DNA of 5,606 nucleotides from DASPTB01 sp035623615 (GCA_035623615.1 DASPTB010000176.1:1-5606); one strand, 5' to 3'. Counted from the stretch's first letter, positions 1-5,606 are shown. Made by a program: numbers and translations. The notes: generated by a model from the sequence alone, not told the origin.

Positions 1-1065
1 CGCGTAGGCCGCGCCGATCAGCGGAGCCGACAGGCTCGTGCCGCCGACCGGGAGCCAGCCGCCGTAGTCCGAGTCGTACACGGCGGCCCCGGTGTTGGGG
101 TTGGCGTCGGCCGCAAGGTCGTTCATCCCCCGGCCCGGGCACCCGATGTGCTTCCACGAGCCGAGCGCCTTCTGGAACGACCTCGCCGGATGTGCCTGGG
201 AGCATCCCGCCCCGGTTCCGTTCCATACGGTCTCGGACACGTAGGCGCTCGTGGTGTGGTCCAGGTTCAGAGTTGTTCCACCGACCGAGATCACGGTGTT
301 GAGCACCGCAGGGCAGGAGCGTCCGAAGCCGTCGTCGCCGGCGGAAACGGTGATGGCGACGCCCGGGTGGTTGTACGCGCCCGTCGGAACCTTGGCGGCG
401 CAGTCCGAGGTGGTCTTGCCGCTGTCGCCGTAGCTGTTGGAGACGACGTCGGCGCCGCGGCTCACCGCGGTGTTCACGGCCTGCGCGAGATTGGGAAAGC
501 TGGAGGAGTTCGCCTCGTACAGCTCGATCCGACAGTCCTGGCAGATCGCGTGCGCGACCTCGACGTCCATCGAGATCTCGAGGCCCCAGCCCGTGTCGGC
601 CACGGGGAGCGGCGACGGGTTGCCGTCCTGGTTGAGGACGATGAAGCAGCCCGTGTCGGAGTCGCTCACGCACGTCGGGAAGACGGGGAGTCCGTACGTC
701 GAATCGTAGGTCGCGAGGTCGGAGTAGATGTTCGGCTGGCTGTACGCGTCGATGATGGCGATCGTCTGGGGTGTGCCCGCGGCGGTCGGCAGGTTGTAGG
801 CCGTGTGGAACTGGGTGGGGCCGTAGCCCACGGGAAGGCTCAGGCTGATGTCGGGCCGGCCGTCGGTGGTCGTGCCCACGATCGCCATGCAGGCCGCCTG
901 CCCGGGGGCCGTCGGCGCGGCGCACGCGCGCCGGGTTCCCGCGAGATGCGGAAGCACGAAGCGCGCATGCCGCGATGCGGTCGTCGAGGCGGAGGCGGGC
1001 CCCCCGAGCGTCGTCGCGCCGAGCAGCGCGCACAGACCAACCGCGAGCGTGATGCGTCGGATCAT
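1..1065 (-). CDS. Secreted S53 (sedolisin-like) serine peptidase, C-terminus cut by window edge
   Basis: Predicted exported endopeptidase of the Ser-Glu-Asp type. The frame is open from an ATG at 1065-1063 through position 1, giving 355 residues; judging from its complete neighbour, about 55 residues are missing. Residues 1-26 form a signal peptide (MIRR, hydrophobic core, cleavage after A24-S25-A26). The catalytic pair is E163 and D167 (E-x3-D, in GLEISMD), the oxyanion Asp is D244 (SAGDDG), and the nucleophile is S344 (GGTSLSAP). Ten cysteines of the mature part match positions in the paralogue at 1241-2467, including an ICQDC block at 175-178. There is no long pro-domain; only about 50 residues separate the signal peptide from the catalytic fold. 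The C-terminal calcium site, expected from the family, lies outside the window. The start is supported by a strong Shine-Dalgarno 8 nt upstream. Family assignment is firm; the substrate is unknown. Confidence 0.9.
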   Translation of the reverse strand, partial: MIRRITLAVGLCALLGATTLGGPASASTTASRHARFVLPHLAGTRRACAAPTAPGQAACMAIVGTTTDGRPDISLSLPVGYGPTQFHTAYNLPTAAGTPQTIAIIDAYSQPNIYSDLATYDSTYGLPVFPTCVSDSDTGCFIVLNQDGNPSPLPVADTGWGLEISMDVEVAHAICQDCRIELYEANSSSFPNLAQAVNTAVSRGADVVSNSYGDSGKTTSDCAAKVPTGAYNHPGVAITVSAGDDGFGRSCPAVLNTVISVGGTTLNLDHTTSAYVSETVWNGTGAGCSQAHPARSFQKALGSWKHIGCPGRGMNDLAADANPNTGAAVYDSDYGGWLPVGGTSLSAPLIGAAYA

Positions 1066-1073
1066 GCTCGAAA

Positions 1074-1082
1074 CTCCTCCCC
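1074..1082 (-). promoter_or_regulatory. Shine-Dalgarno for the truncated S53 peptidase
   Basis: On the minus strand GGGGAGGAG lies 8 nt before the ATG at 1065-1063. This near-perfect anti-16S match fixes the start and is the strongest ribosome binding site in the window. Confidence 0.8.
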
Positions 1083-1159
1083 AACGATTCTCAATGACGA
1101 ACGGACCTGGTCCAAGAGGTATCGGCTCGAGCTCGGCCCGAACCCAAGTCCGCCCGGCC

Positions 1160-1189
1160 AAAAACCCGCCCGGGCGGGCCCTCGGCGGG
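1160..1189 (-). terminator. Putative intrinsic terminator between the two S53 genes
   Basis: On the minus strand the perfect palindrome CCCGCCCGGGCGGG (1165-1178) can fold with a CCGG loop, and it is followed at once by T5 (1164-1160). An alternative stem pairs 1184-1189 with 1165-1170. It begins about 60 nt after the stop of the upstream S53 gene (1241-1243) and about 95 nt before the start of the next one, so it would separate the two transcripts. The T run is short, so termination may be partial. Confidence 0.55.
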
Positions 1190-1240
1190 GTCCGCCCCTC
1201 TGACGTCGGGAGCCTCGGCCCCTGAATGCAGGCGCGGATT

Positions 1241-2467
1241 CTAGAACGCGCCGATGCCCTTCGGCGTGCCGACTCCCGTCGGCAGATCGTAGCCGGACCC
1301 GGCGCGGCACTTCAGAGGTGGCGTGCAGATTCCGTTGGTGCCGGCCGTGATGTCGTGCAGGTCGGCCCCCGAGTCGAGGTAGACGCTCTGGGCGGGGTAG
1401 GGGAACGACGATGCGTTTCCCGCGAGCGCGAAGACGGCCGCGATCAGCGGAGAGGCGAGGCTGGTGCCGCCGACCCGTTCCCAACCGCCTTGCCCGTAGC
1501 TGTCGTAGATGGCGGCAGCGCCGGCTCCCGGGCTCGCGTCGGCCGACACGTCGTTGAAGCCCCGGCCCGTCCCGCAGCCGATGGCGCTCCACGTCGATTC
1601 CGCCGTCTGCCAGGCCTGCGCGGGGTTACGCACCGAGCACCCCGACCCGGTTCCGCCCCAGACCGTCTCGGATTGCCAGGTGTTGTCCGAATTCAGGTGC
1701 AGCGTGGTCCCCCCGACCGCCACGACCGTGTTGAGGTTTGCCGGACACGAGATGCCGAACCCGAAGCCCGAGTCGCCCGCCGACACGGTGATGGCCACGC
1801 CCGGGTGGTCGTAGGCCGGCTTCTCCTTGCAGTCCGAGCTCTTGTTGCTTCCGTAGCTGTTCGAGATGACGTCGGCGCCGAGCGATGCCGCGGTATCGAC
1901 GGTCGCCCCGAGGTCGGCGAACGACGCGCTGTCGGCTTCGAAGAGATCGATCCTGCAGTTCTGGCAGATCTCGTGTGCCGTCTCGACGTCGAGCGCGATC
2001 TCGACGCCCCATCCGACGTTTCCCTTCGGGAGCGGGCTCGTGTTTCCGTCCTGGTTGAGCACGGCGAGGCAGTTGGTCTGTGCCGGCTTCTTGCATTTCT
2101 TGAACGCCGGGAGCCCGAACGTCGCGTTGTAGGTCGCCAGGTCGCTGGCGATGTTCGGCTCGCTGAACGCGTCGACGATCGCGATCGTCTGTGGGGTACT
2201 CGTCGTCGTCGGCAGGTCGTAGCCGGTATGGAACTGTGCCGGGCCGTAGCCGGACGGAAGGTCTGCGCTCACGAGGGGCCGGCCGGACGCGTCGGTGCGA
2301 ACCAGGGCGAGACACGCGGCGACGCCGGCGACCTTCGGGGCGGGGCAGGTCCGCGCCACGTGGACGACAGGCCGTACCCGCGCGCGTGCGCTGGCGGCGG
2401 CGTGGGCGACGGGAACCCCCGCGATGAGCACAAGGGCCACCGAGGACATGACGAGACGTCGAAGCAT
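1241..2467 (-). CDS. Secreted S53 (sedolisin-like) serine peptidase, complete
   Basis: Predicted extracellular serine-carboxyl endopeptidase of 408 aa. Residues 1-23 form a signal peptide (MLRR start, hydrophobic 9-19, cleavage after A21-H22-A23). The catalytic pair is E156 and D160 (GVEIALD), the oxyanion Asp is D232 (SAGDSG) and the nucleophile is S336 (GGTSLASP). The C-terminal calcium site of the family is visible as D372-I373 (HDIT) and G390/G392/D394 (AGSGYD). Sedolisins and kumamolisins normally carry a large pro-domain; here only about 50 residues (24-75) precede the catalytic fold, including a C41/C52 pair. There are 12 cysteines, unusual for S53 enzymes, which suggests disulfide stabilisation outside the cell. 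S8 subtilisins are excluded because the HGTH motif is absent and the E-x3-D motif is present. The gene is a close tandem paralogue of the gene at 1-1065. Many family members act at acid pH, but this is not shown here. Confidence 0.93.
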   Translation of the reverse strand: MLRRLVMSSVALVLIAGVPVAHAAASARARVRPVVHVARTCPAPKVAGVAACLALVRTDASGRPLVSADLPSGYGPAQFHTGYDLPTTTSTPQTIAIVDAFSEPNIASDLATYNATFGLPAFKKCKKPAQTNCLAVLNQDGNTSPLPKGNVGWGVEIALDVETAHEICQNCRIDLFEADSASFADLGATVDTAASLGADVISNSYGSNKSSDCKEKPAYDHPGVAITVSAGDSGFGFGISCPANLNTVVAVGGTTLHLNSDNTWQSETVWGGTGSGCSVRNPAQAWQTAESTWSAIGCGTGRGFNDVSADASPGAGAAAIYDSYGQGGWERVGGTSLASPLIAAVFALAGNASSFPYPAQSVYLDSGADLHDITAGTNGICTPPLKCRAGSGYDLPTGVGTPKGIGAF

Positions 2468-2470
2468 GGT

Positions 2471-2480
2471 TCCTTCCCTT
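2471..2480 (-). promoter_or_regulatory. Purine-rich ribosome binding site of the complete S53 gene
   Basis: AAGGGAAGGA on the minus strand precedes the ATG at 2467-2465. The AAGGGA part is 7 nt from the start. It is a weaker match than that of the paralogue, but it supports this start just before a clear signal peptide. Confidence 0.5.
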
Positions 2481-2501
2481 TCTCTTCCGGGCGTGCGCGC
2501 G

Positions 2502-2530
2502 AGTCTATGGGGGAGGCGGCCGATTCACAT
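2502..2530 (-). promoter_or_regulatory. Weak promoter candidate for the complete S53 gene
   Basis: On the minus strand TAGACT (2507-2502) matches four of six -10 consensus bases and is preceded after 17 nt by ATGTGA (2530-2525), a poor three-of-six -35 match. A start near 2495 would leave a leader of about 28 nt with the ribosome binding site. This is position and pattern only. Confidence 0.2.
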
Positions 2531-2542
2531 CCATCGAACGGC

Positions 2543-2573
2543 GCGGTTTTCGGCGGCGGGCCGCCGCGACCGC
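2543..2573 (-). terminator. Imperfect GC hairpin after the CBS gene
   Basis: An inner 6-bp stem CGGCGG/CCGCCG with a 4-nt loop (2551-2566) is enclosed by an outer stem GCGGT/ACCGC (2543-2547 with 2569-2573), separated by a 3x2 internal loop. It lies 12 nt past the CBS gene stop. On the minus strand no T run follows (an A run lies within the structure), so it would be a U-tail-less terminator or a 3'-end stabiliser at best. Confidence 0.35.
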
Positions 2574-2585
2574 CGGTTCGCTTCG

Positions 2586-3035
2586 TCAGTGGGGCTCGGT
2601 CTGGACCGCGGCGTTCAGCGTCGCCGAGCTGCGCTCGATGTCGGGGAGTTCGTGGCCGCCCGTCAGCTCCTGCACCGCCCACGAGGTCAGGTCCCGGATC
2701 GAGATGATCCCGACCAGCCTCCCGTGGTCGGTGACGGGGAGGTGGCGGATGCGACGCGCCGCCATCAGGCGGGCGGCGTCGGCGACGTCCTGGCGGGGCT
2801 CGGCCACGGCGAGGTCGGTGGCCATGCGGTCGCCGACCCGCACCGACGAGGGGTCGGCGCCGTCGGCGACGAGGTTGACCACGTCGCGTTCGGTGACGAT
2901 CCCGGTCGGGCGGTCGCCTTTCATGACGACGACCGACGAGATTCGCTTCGCCTTGAGCACGGACGCGGCCTGGGCGAACGTGTCGTTCGCCGATACCGTG
3001 ACCACGTCGGCGTGCATGATGTCGGACACCTGCAT
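2586..3035 (-). CDS. Stand-alone tandem CBS-domain (Bateman) protein
   Basis: Small cytosolic protein of 149 aa made almost wholly of two CBS domains, about residues 6-58 and 70-121. Each ends in the nucleotide-contact motif G-x-x-[ST]-x-x-D: GIVTERD at 45-51 and GIISIRD at 109-115. Such pairs form a Bateman module that binds adenine nucleotides or related ligands as an energy or stress sensor. No effector domain is fused, so any partner protein is unknown. Residues 122-149 are a polar tail. There is no signal peptide or membrane segment. The start is supported by an AGGAGAGG sequence 8 nt upstream. Hairpins on both sides suggest the gene is transcribed alone rather than with the TldD/TldE cluster or the peptidases. 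The family call is secure; the biological role cannot be read from the sequence. Confidence 0.93.
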   Translation of the reverse strand: MQVSDIMHADVVTVSANDTFAQAASVLKAKRISSVVVMKGDRPTGIVTERDVVNLVADGADPSSVRVGDRMATDLAVAEPRQDVADAARLMAARRIRHLPVTDHGRLVGIISIRDLTSWAVQELTGGHELPDIERSSATLNAAVQTEPH

Positions 3036-3043
3036 TGTGGTTT

Positions 3044-3051
3044 CCTCTCCT
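3044..3051 (-). promoter_or_regulatory. Shine-Dalgarno of the CBS-domain gene
   Basis: AGGAGAGG on the minus strand, 8 nt before the ATG at 3035-3033, fixes the start and shows independent translation initiation. Confidence 0.7.
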
Positions 3052-3088
3052 GTGCGGCGCGGACTGTGGGCCGCAAAACGCCGGCGCC

Positions 3089-3106
3089 ACCGGGACCGCC
3101 GGTCCC
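3089..3106. repeat. Overlapping short inverted repeats upstream of the CBS gene
   Basis: GGGACC-GCC-GGTCCC (3092-3106) overlaps ACCGG...CCGGT (3089-3103). It lies about 55-70 nt before the CBS gene start. It could be an operator or a weak hairpin; on the minus strand a T4 run follows only after some 10 nt (3078-3075). The function is unassigned. Confidence 0.35.
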
Positions 3107-3130
3107 TGCCTCCGAGGGTACCGCGTGGAA

Positions 3131-3176
3131 GCCGGGCCCGTCCCGCGGCCCTCGCGGGCCGCGGGACGGGCCCGGC
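3131..3176 (-). terminator. Perfect 21-bp hairpin with GCGA tetraloop
   Basis: Positions 3131-3151 are exactly complementary to 3156-3176 with a 4-nt loop (TCGC on plus, GCGA on minus). In minus-strand RNA the loop is a GNRA tetraloop closed by C-G, on a stem that is nearly all G/C. It begins 6 nt after the stop of the membrane protein gene (3185-3183). Only two T residues follow, so it is not a canonical intrinsic terminator. It may be a U-tail-less terminator, as proposed for actinobacteria, or an RNA-stabilising 3' end. Confidence 0.65.
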
Positions 3177-3182
3177 ACGGGC

Positions 3183-4136
3183 TCAGATCCGGACGGCGAA
3201 CAACACCCAGACGACGGCGAGCGCGACCGCCACGACGCCCGCCGCCGGGCCGGCACGCCCGCGGACGAGAAACGCGACGGCCGACGGGACATACACCGCG
3301 GCGGCGGCGACGGCGGCGAACTCCGCCGTTCCATCGAGCCGTAGCGGGTGGATCAGCGCGGCCAGGCCGAGGCCTCCGGCCCCCAGACAGGCCAGGGTCG
3401 CGTAGGCTTGTGCGGCCGGCTCGGCCTCCTCCGGCGTGGGGGCGCCTCCCTCCCGGCCGGACCGCGACGGCGACGGCAGGACGCCGCGAAGGCCGCCGAG
3501 TGCCGAGAGCGGCCCAAGGAGCGCCGCGCCCACGAAGCCCGCGGACAGCCCGCTGTGCGCGAGCATCCGGTCACCGCCCCGCAGGAGCACCTCGGCGCCC
3601 ACCACGGCCGCCACGACGCCGATGCCGCAGAGCAGCAGCGCAGGCACGCGCAGGCCGCGCGAGGATGCCCTTCGCAGTTGCTCGCCGTGCGCCTCGGGAA
3701 CCGAGCGGTCGAGTCCCATCACGGCGAGGTAGACGGCGAACATGACGACGAGCCCGGCGCCCTCGATCCGGTTGACGACGCCGTCGCCGACCGCGATGCC
3801 GGCCGCGAGCAGCGGGATGCCGGGCAGCACCACCGCGAGCGCCGGCGGGGACGGTGAGGGCCGCCGGGACATCATCAGGCCGGCGCCCAAGCCGGAGGCG
3901 ATCAGATACGCGCACGATCCGAACGCGATGCCGGCCGCGAACGACGAGTCGCCGCGCGCGGCCGCGAGCAGAAGGATCACGAGCGGCCCCGCCTCCAACC
4001 CCAGGAACGCGAGGCCGACCGACGAGGGAGTCGCGCCCCCGGAGAACGCGGACTTGCAGATACCCCGCGTGACGGCGTCGCCCCCGACGACGAGCGCTGC
4101 GGCGCCCAGGGCGGTGAGGATGACGGCCAGGACCAT
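3183..4136 (-). CDS. CaCA (Na+/Ca2+ exchanger)-like membrane protein with degenerate motifs
   Basis: Polytopic membrane protein of 317 aa with about 8-10 hydrophobic segments in two halves (1-141 and 163-317) joined by a charged linker. The layout resembles CaCA cation antiporters such as YrbG: an N-terminal helix ending VVGGDAVTRG, helices at 38-60 and 66-88, NRIEGAGLVVMFAVYL at 122-137, then a repeat beginning VVGAEVLLRGGDRML. The defining alpha-repeat motifs are lost. Canonical G-T-S-x-P-E reads GLEAGP at 46-51 and GPLSAL at 208-213; GSNxxN reads GSCAYL at 73-78. A Ser/Pro/Glu-rich loop (221-242) interrupts the second half. Transport of Na+/Ca2+ is therefore doubtful. The gene starts 23 nt after the TldE-like gene; an in-frame TAG five codons upstream bounds the start. 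No clear Shine-Dalgarno is seen, so translational coupling is likely. An unrelated membrane family is the alternative. Confidence 0.72.
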   Translation of the reverse strand: MVLAVILTALGAAALVVGGDAVTRGICKSAFSGGATPSSVGLAFLGLEAGPLVILLLAAARGDSSFAAGIAFGSCAYLIASGLGAGLMMSRRPSPSPPALAVVLPGIPLLAAGIAVGDGVVNRIEGAGLVVMFAVYLAVMGLDRSVPEAHGEQLRRASSRGLRVPALLLCGIGVVAAVVGAEVLLRGGDRMLAHSGLSAGFVGAALLGPLSALGGLRGVLPSPSRSGREGGAPTPEEAEPAAQAYATLACLGAGGLGLAALIHPLRLDGTAEFAAVAAAAVYVPSAVAFLVRGRAGPAAGVVAVALAVVWVLFAVRI

Positions 4137-4159
4137 CGGGCCGGGACTCTACGGGATTC

Positions 4160-5512
4160 TCAGTGGTCGCTCGCGCCGCTGAAGTTGAAGGAGCCGATCT
4201 GCAGCGCCGGGACCCGGGAGGCGGCGAAGAAGAACTCGCTCACGAGCGCCGTGTCCCGTCCCACCGACCGGACCTCGGACAGCGCGCCGAGGATCGACTG
4301 CGTGAACCGGAGGTTGCGCACGGGCCGGGTTCGCTCGCCGTTCTCGATGAGCCAGGTGCCGTCGCGCGTCATCCCCGTGAGCGTGGTCTCGATGGGGTGC
4401 ACCACGTTGGAATAGTGGAAGCGCGTCACGAGTAACCCCCGATCGGTAGCGCGGATCATGTCGTCGACGGTCGAGGCGCCGGCGGCCATCGTCAGGTTCA
4501 GTGGGAACGCGCCCATGGGGTTGGGCGGCGGGAGCGCGTGGCCGGTGGACTCGCGCCCCGCCTGGCGGGCGCTGCGCCGATCGTAGACGCCGGTGCGGAA
4601 CACGCCGTCCTCGATGAGCACCACGCGGCGCCGAGGCGTCCCCTCGAAGTCGAAGGGCAAGCCGATCGCGTCGGGAGACAGTGCGTCGTCCGCGATCGTG
4701 ACGGCCGGCGAGCAGACGGCCTCGCCCGTCTTTCCGCTGAACGGCGAGCGCTCCTCGTCGATCGACCGCCCGCCGAAGCCCATGAACGAGAGGAAACCGA
4801 TGAGCGTTGCGACCGCGGCGGGCTCGAGCACGACCTGGAACAGGCCCGGCTCGATCTCGGTGGGGTTCTGGCTGTCGTGCGCCTTCTCGAACGCGCGAGC
4901 CCCGATCGCGGCGGGATCGAGGGTCGCGAAGCTCCCATCGGTCTCTTCGGCGGCGCCCGCGCCGCCCTCGCCGCCCGAGACGACGGAGCTGACCGTCGCC
5001 TGGGTGAGGGGCGCGTAGCAGAACTGACCCTCGGTGTTCGCGACCGCCACCTCGACCGCCGTGGTCTCGACCACCCCCGCGGCGCGGAAGCCCTCGCCGA
5101 CGCGGCCGACCAGGTCGGCGACTGCCTCGGCGCGGCGCTCGGGCGAGACGTCGGCCGTGGCCTCGTCGAACGCCCCCTCGCGCTGCGGCGCCGATGCGCG
5201 CGGAGCAAGGCCGGGGAAGGCGGGGTCGGGCGCCGCGACACGCGCCATCTCGAGCGCGCTCTGCGCCGCCCGGACTGCTCCGTCTTTGGAGAAGTCGTTG
5301 GTGGCGGTGACGCCGACTCGGTCCTGCCACACGACGCGGACGCGCACCGCGGTGTCCTCACGCCACGTGCTCTGGTGGATCGACGAGTTCGCGAAGCGCG
5401 TGAGGCCGCCCCATTCGTGCATGAGGAGCACCTCGACCGCGCCGGGGCCCGCAACGTCGAGGGCCGCGTCGGCGACCGCGCGGACGTCGTCGGGTCCGAT
5501 CAGGCCCGCCAC
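4160..5512 (-). CDS. pmbA: TldE/PmbA-family metallopeptidase subunit
   Basis: Cytosolic protein of 450 aa, the usual PmbA/TldE length. It is the likely partner of TldD in a heteromeric protease known in E. coli for maturing microcin B17 and degrading the CcdA antitoxin. Family landmarks are the N-terminal RFANSSIHQS (39-48), the central FEGTPRRRVVLIEDG block (289-303), YDRRSARQAGRESTGHA (310-326) and the C-terminal VRNLRFTQSI (398-407) with SRVPALQIGSFNFSG (432-446). TldD carries the zinc motif HExxxH; here the equivalent site reads RESTGH (320-325), with the first His replaced by Arg, so it is probably the non-catalytic subunit. A low-complexity Gly/Ala/Glu stretch lies at 180-191. The GTG start lies 1 nt after the TldD stop (TGAGGTG), with GGAG 9 nt upstream (5522-5525), indicating translational coupling. 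The native substrate is unknown. Confidence 0.93.
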   Translation of the reverse strand: MAGLIGPDDVRAVADAALDVAGPGAVEVLLMHEWGGLTRFANSSIHQSTWREDTAVRVRVVWQDRVGVTATNDFSKDGAVRAAQSALEMARVAAPDPAFPGLAPRASAPQREGAFDEATADVSPERRAEAVADLVGRVGEGFRAAGVVETTAVEVAVANTEGQFCYAPLTQATVSSVVSGGEGGAGAAEETDGSFATLDPAAIGARAFEKAHDSQNPTEIEPGLFQVVLEPAAVATLIGFLSFMGFGGRSIDEERSPFSGKTGEAVCSPAVTIADDALSPDAIGLPFDFEGTPRRRVVLIEDGVFRTGVYDRRSARQAGRESTGHALPPPNPMGAFPLNLTMAAGASTVDDMIRATDRGLLVTRFHYSNVVHPIETTLTGMTRDGTWLIENGERTRPVRNLRFTQSILGALSEVRSVGRDTALVSEFFFAASRVPALQIGSFNFSGASDH

Positions 5513-5513
5513 C

Positions 5514-5606
5514 TCAGCGCACTCCGACCCGGACGCCGCGGAACCTCGCCGGCGGCGCGGCGTGGCCGACGCGCGCGGTCTGGCTCGGCTGACCCTTGCC
5601 GCAGTT
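5514..5606 (-). CDS. tldD: TldD-type metallopeptidase, C-terminal 30 residues only
   Basis: The minus strand from the right edge reads NCGKGQPSQTARVGHAAPPA and ends RFRGVRVGVR before a TGA at 5516-5514. The CGKG-x-P/Q signature close to the C-terminus is characteristic of TldD/TldE-family proteins, chiefly the TldD member, and fits the TldE-like gene starting 1 nt later. The catalytic HExxxH region lies outside the window. TldD would supply the zinc-protease active site of the complex. Only the tail is visible, so the intactness of the gene cannot be judged. Confidence 0.82.
   Translation of the reverse strand, partial: NCGKGQPSQTARVGHAAPPARFRGVRVGVR

Larger units (their letters stand above)
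1066..1240. other. Intergenic region between the paralogous S53 genes
   Basis: This 175-nt gap contains the terminator-like hairpin (1160-1189), the Shine-Dalgarno (1074-1082), an interrupted inverted repeat GGACC-T-GGTCC (1103-1113) and the short palindrome CGAGCTCG (1128-1135). The last two lie where a promoter or operator for the downstream peptidase would be expected, but no convincing -10/-35 pair was found. No small gene is apparent. Confidence 0.5.

Noticed and set aside
1087..1115. Promoter-like pair TTGGAC, 17 nt, GAGAAT on the minus strand ahead of the truncated S53 gene
   Set aside because: The predicted transcript start (about 1080) would fall inside the Shine-Dalgarno, and both boxes match poorly.
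148..1203. Plus-strand open frame opposite the truncated S53 gene
   Set aside because: The same antisense shadow appears at the matching place in the paralogue, and the minus strand encodes a full signal peptide and catalytic motifs.
1241..2467. Assignment to the S8 subtilisin family
   Set aside because: The start of the fold (IAIVDA) resembles S8, but there is no HGTH motif; E-x3-D, SAGD and GTSxxxP plus the C-terminal calcium site fit S53.
1226..2707. Long plus-strand open frame opposite the complete S53 gene
   Set aside because: Its composition is Arg/Gly/Ala/Val-rich without a recognisable domain; it mirrors the codon structure of a clear minus-strand gene, as is common in GC-rich DNA.
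3061..3182. RNA gene or riboswitch in the gap between the membrane protein and CBS genes
   Set aside because: Apart from the perfect hairpin and short inverted repeats, no known RNA fold or conserved core could be recognised.
4149..5330. Arg/Gly-rich minus-strand frame overlapping the TldE gene
   Set aside because: It is out of frame with the conserved TldE protein and shows only low-complexity basic sequence.
4160..5512. Independent zinc protease activity for the TldE-like protein
   Set aside because: The HExxxH motif is incomplete (RESTGH), so a catalytic zinc site cannot be claimed.

Overview
The window is high-GC (about 70% by eye) bacterial chromosome with every supported gene on the minus strand. 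Secreted S53-type peptidases, a stand-alone CBS-pair protein, a TldD/TldE pair and frequent G/C third codon positions fit a soil-type actinobacterium (Actinomycetota) or another high-GC Gram-positive lineage. This placement is inferred from style alone; there is no rRNA or marker gene to confirm it.

Reading in the direction of transcription (right to left), the window opens with the last 30 codons of a TldD-type peptidase (5514-5606). One nucleotide after its stop begins a complete TldE/PmbA-family partner (4160-5512, GTG start). After a further 23 nt comes a polytopic membrane protein (3183-4136) with the layout of the CaCA (Na+/Ca2+ exchanger) superfamily but without its ion-binding signature motifs. 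These three genes look like one operon. It ends in an exceptional perfect 21-bp hairpin with a GCGA tetraloop (3131-3176), 6 nt past the last stop codon.

Next is a small two-CBS-domain protein (2586-3035) with its own strong ribosome binding site, followed by an imperfect GC-rich hairpin. The left part holds two tandem, clearly paralogous secreted S53 (sedolisin-like) peptidases. One is complete (1241-2467, 408 aa) and one is cut by the left edge (1-1065, 355 residues visible). Both keep the Glu/Asp/Ser catalytic residues and the oxyanion Asp, lack the usual long N-terminal pro-domain, and share a cysteine framework (12 cysteines in the full copy). A hairpin with a T5 run between them suggests separate transcription.

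No RNA genes, mobile elements, CRISPR arrays or plus-strand genes are supported. The most unusual items are the motif-less CaCA-like protein coupled to TldD/TldE, the pro-domain-less cysteine-rich peptidase pair, and the very stable hairpin.
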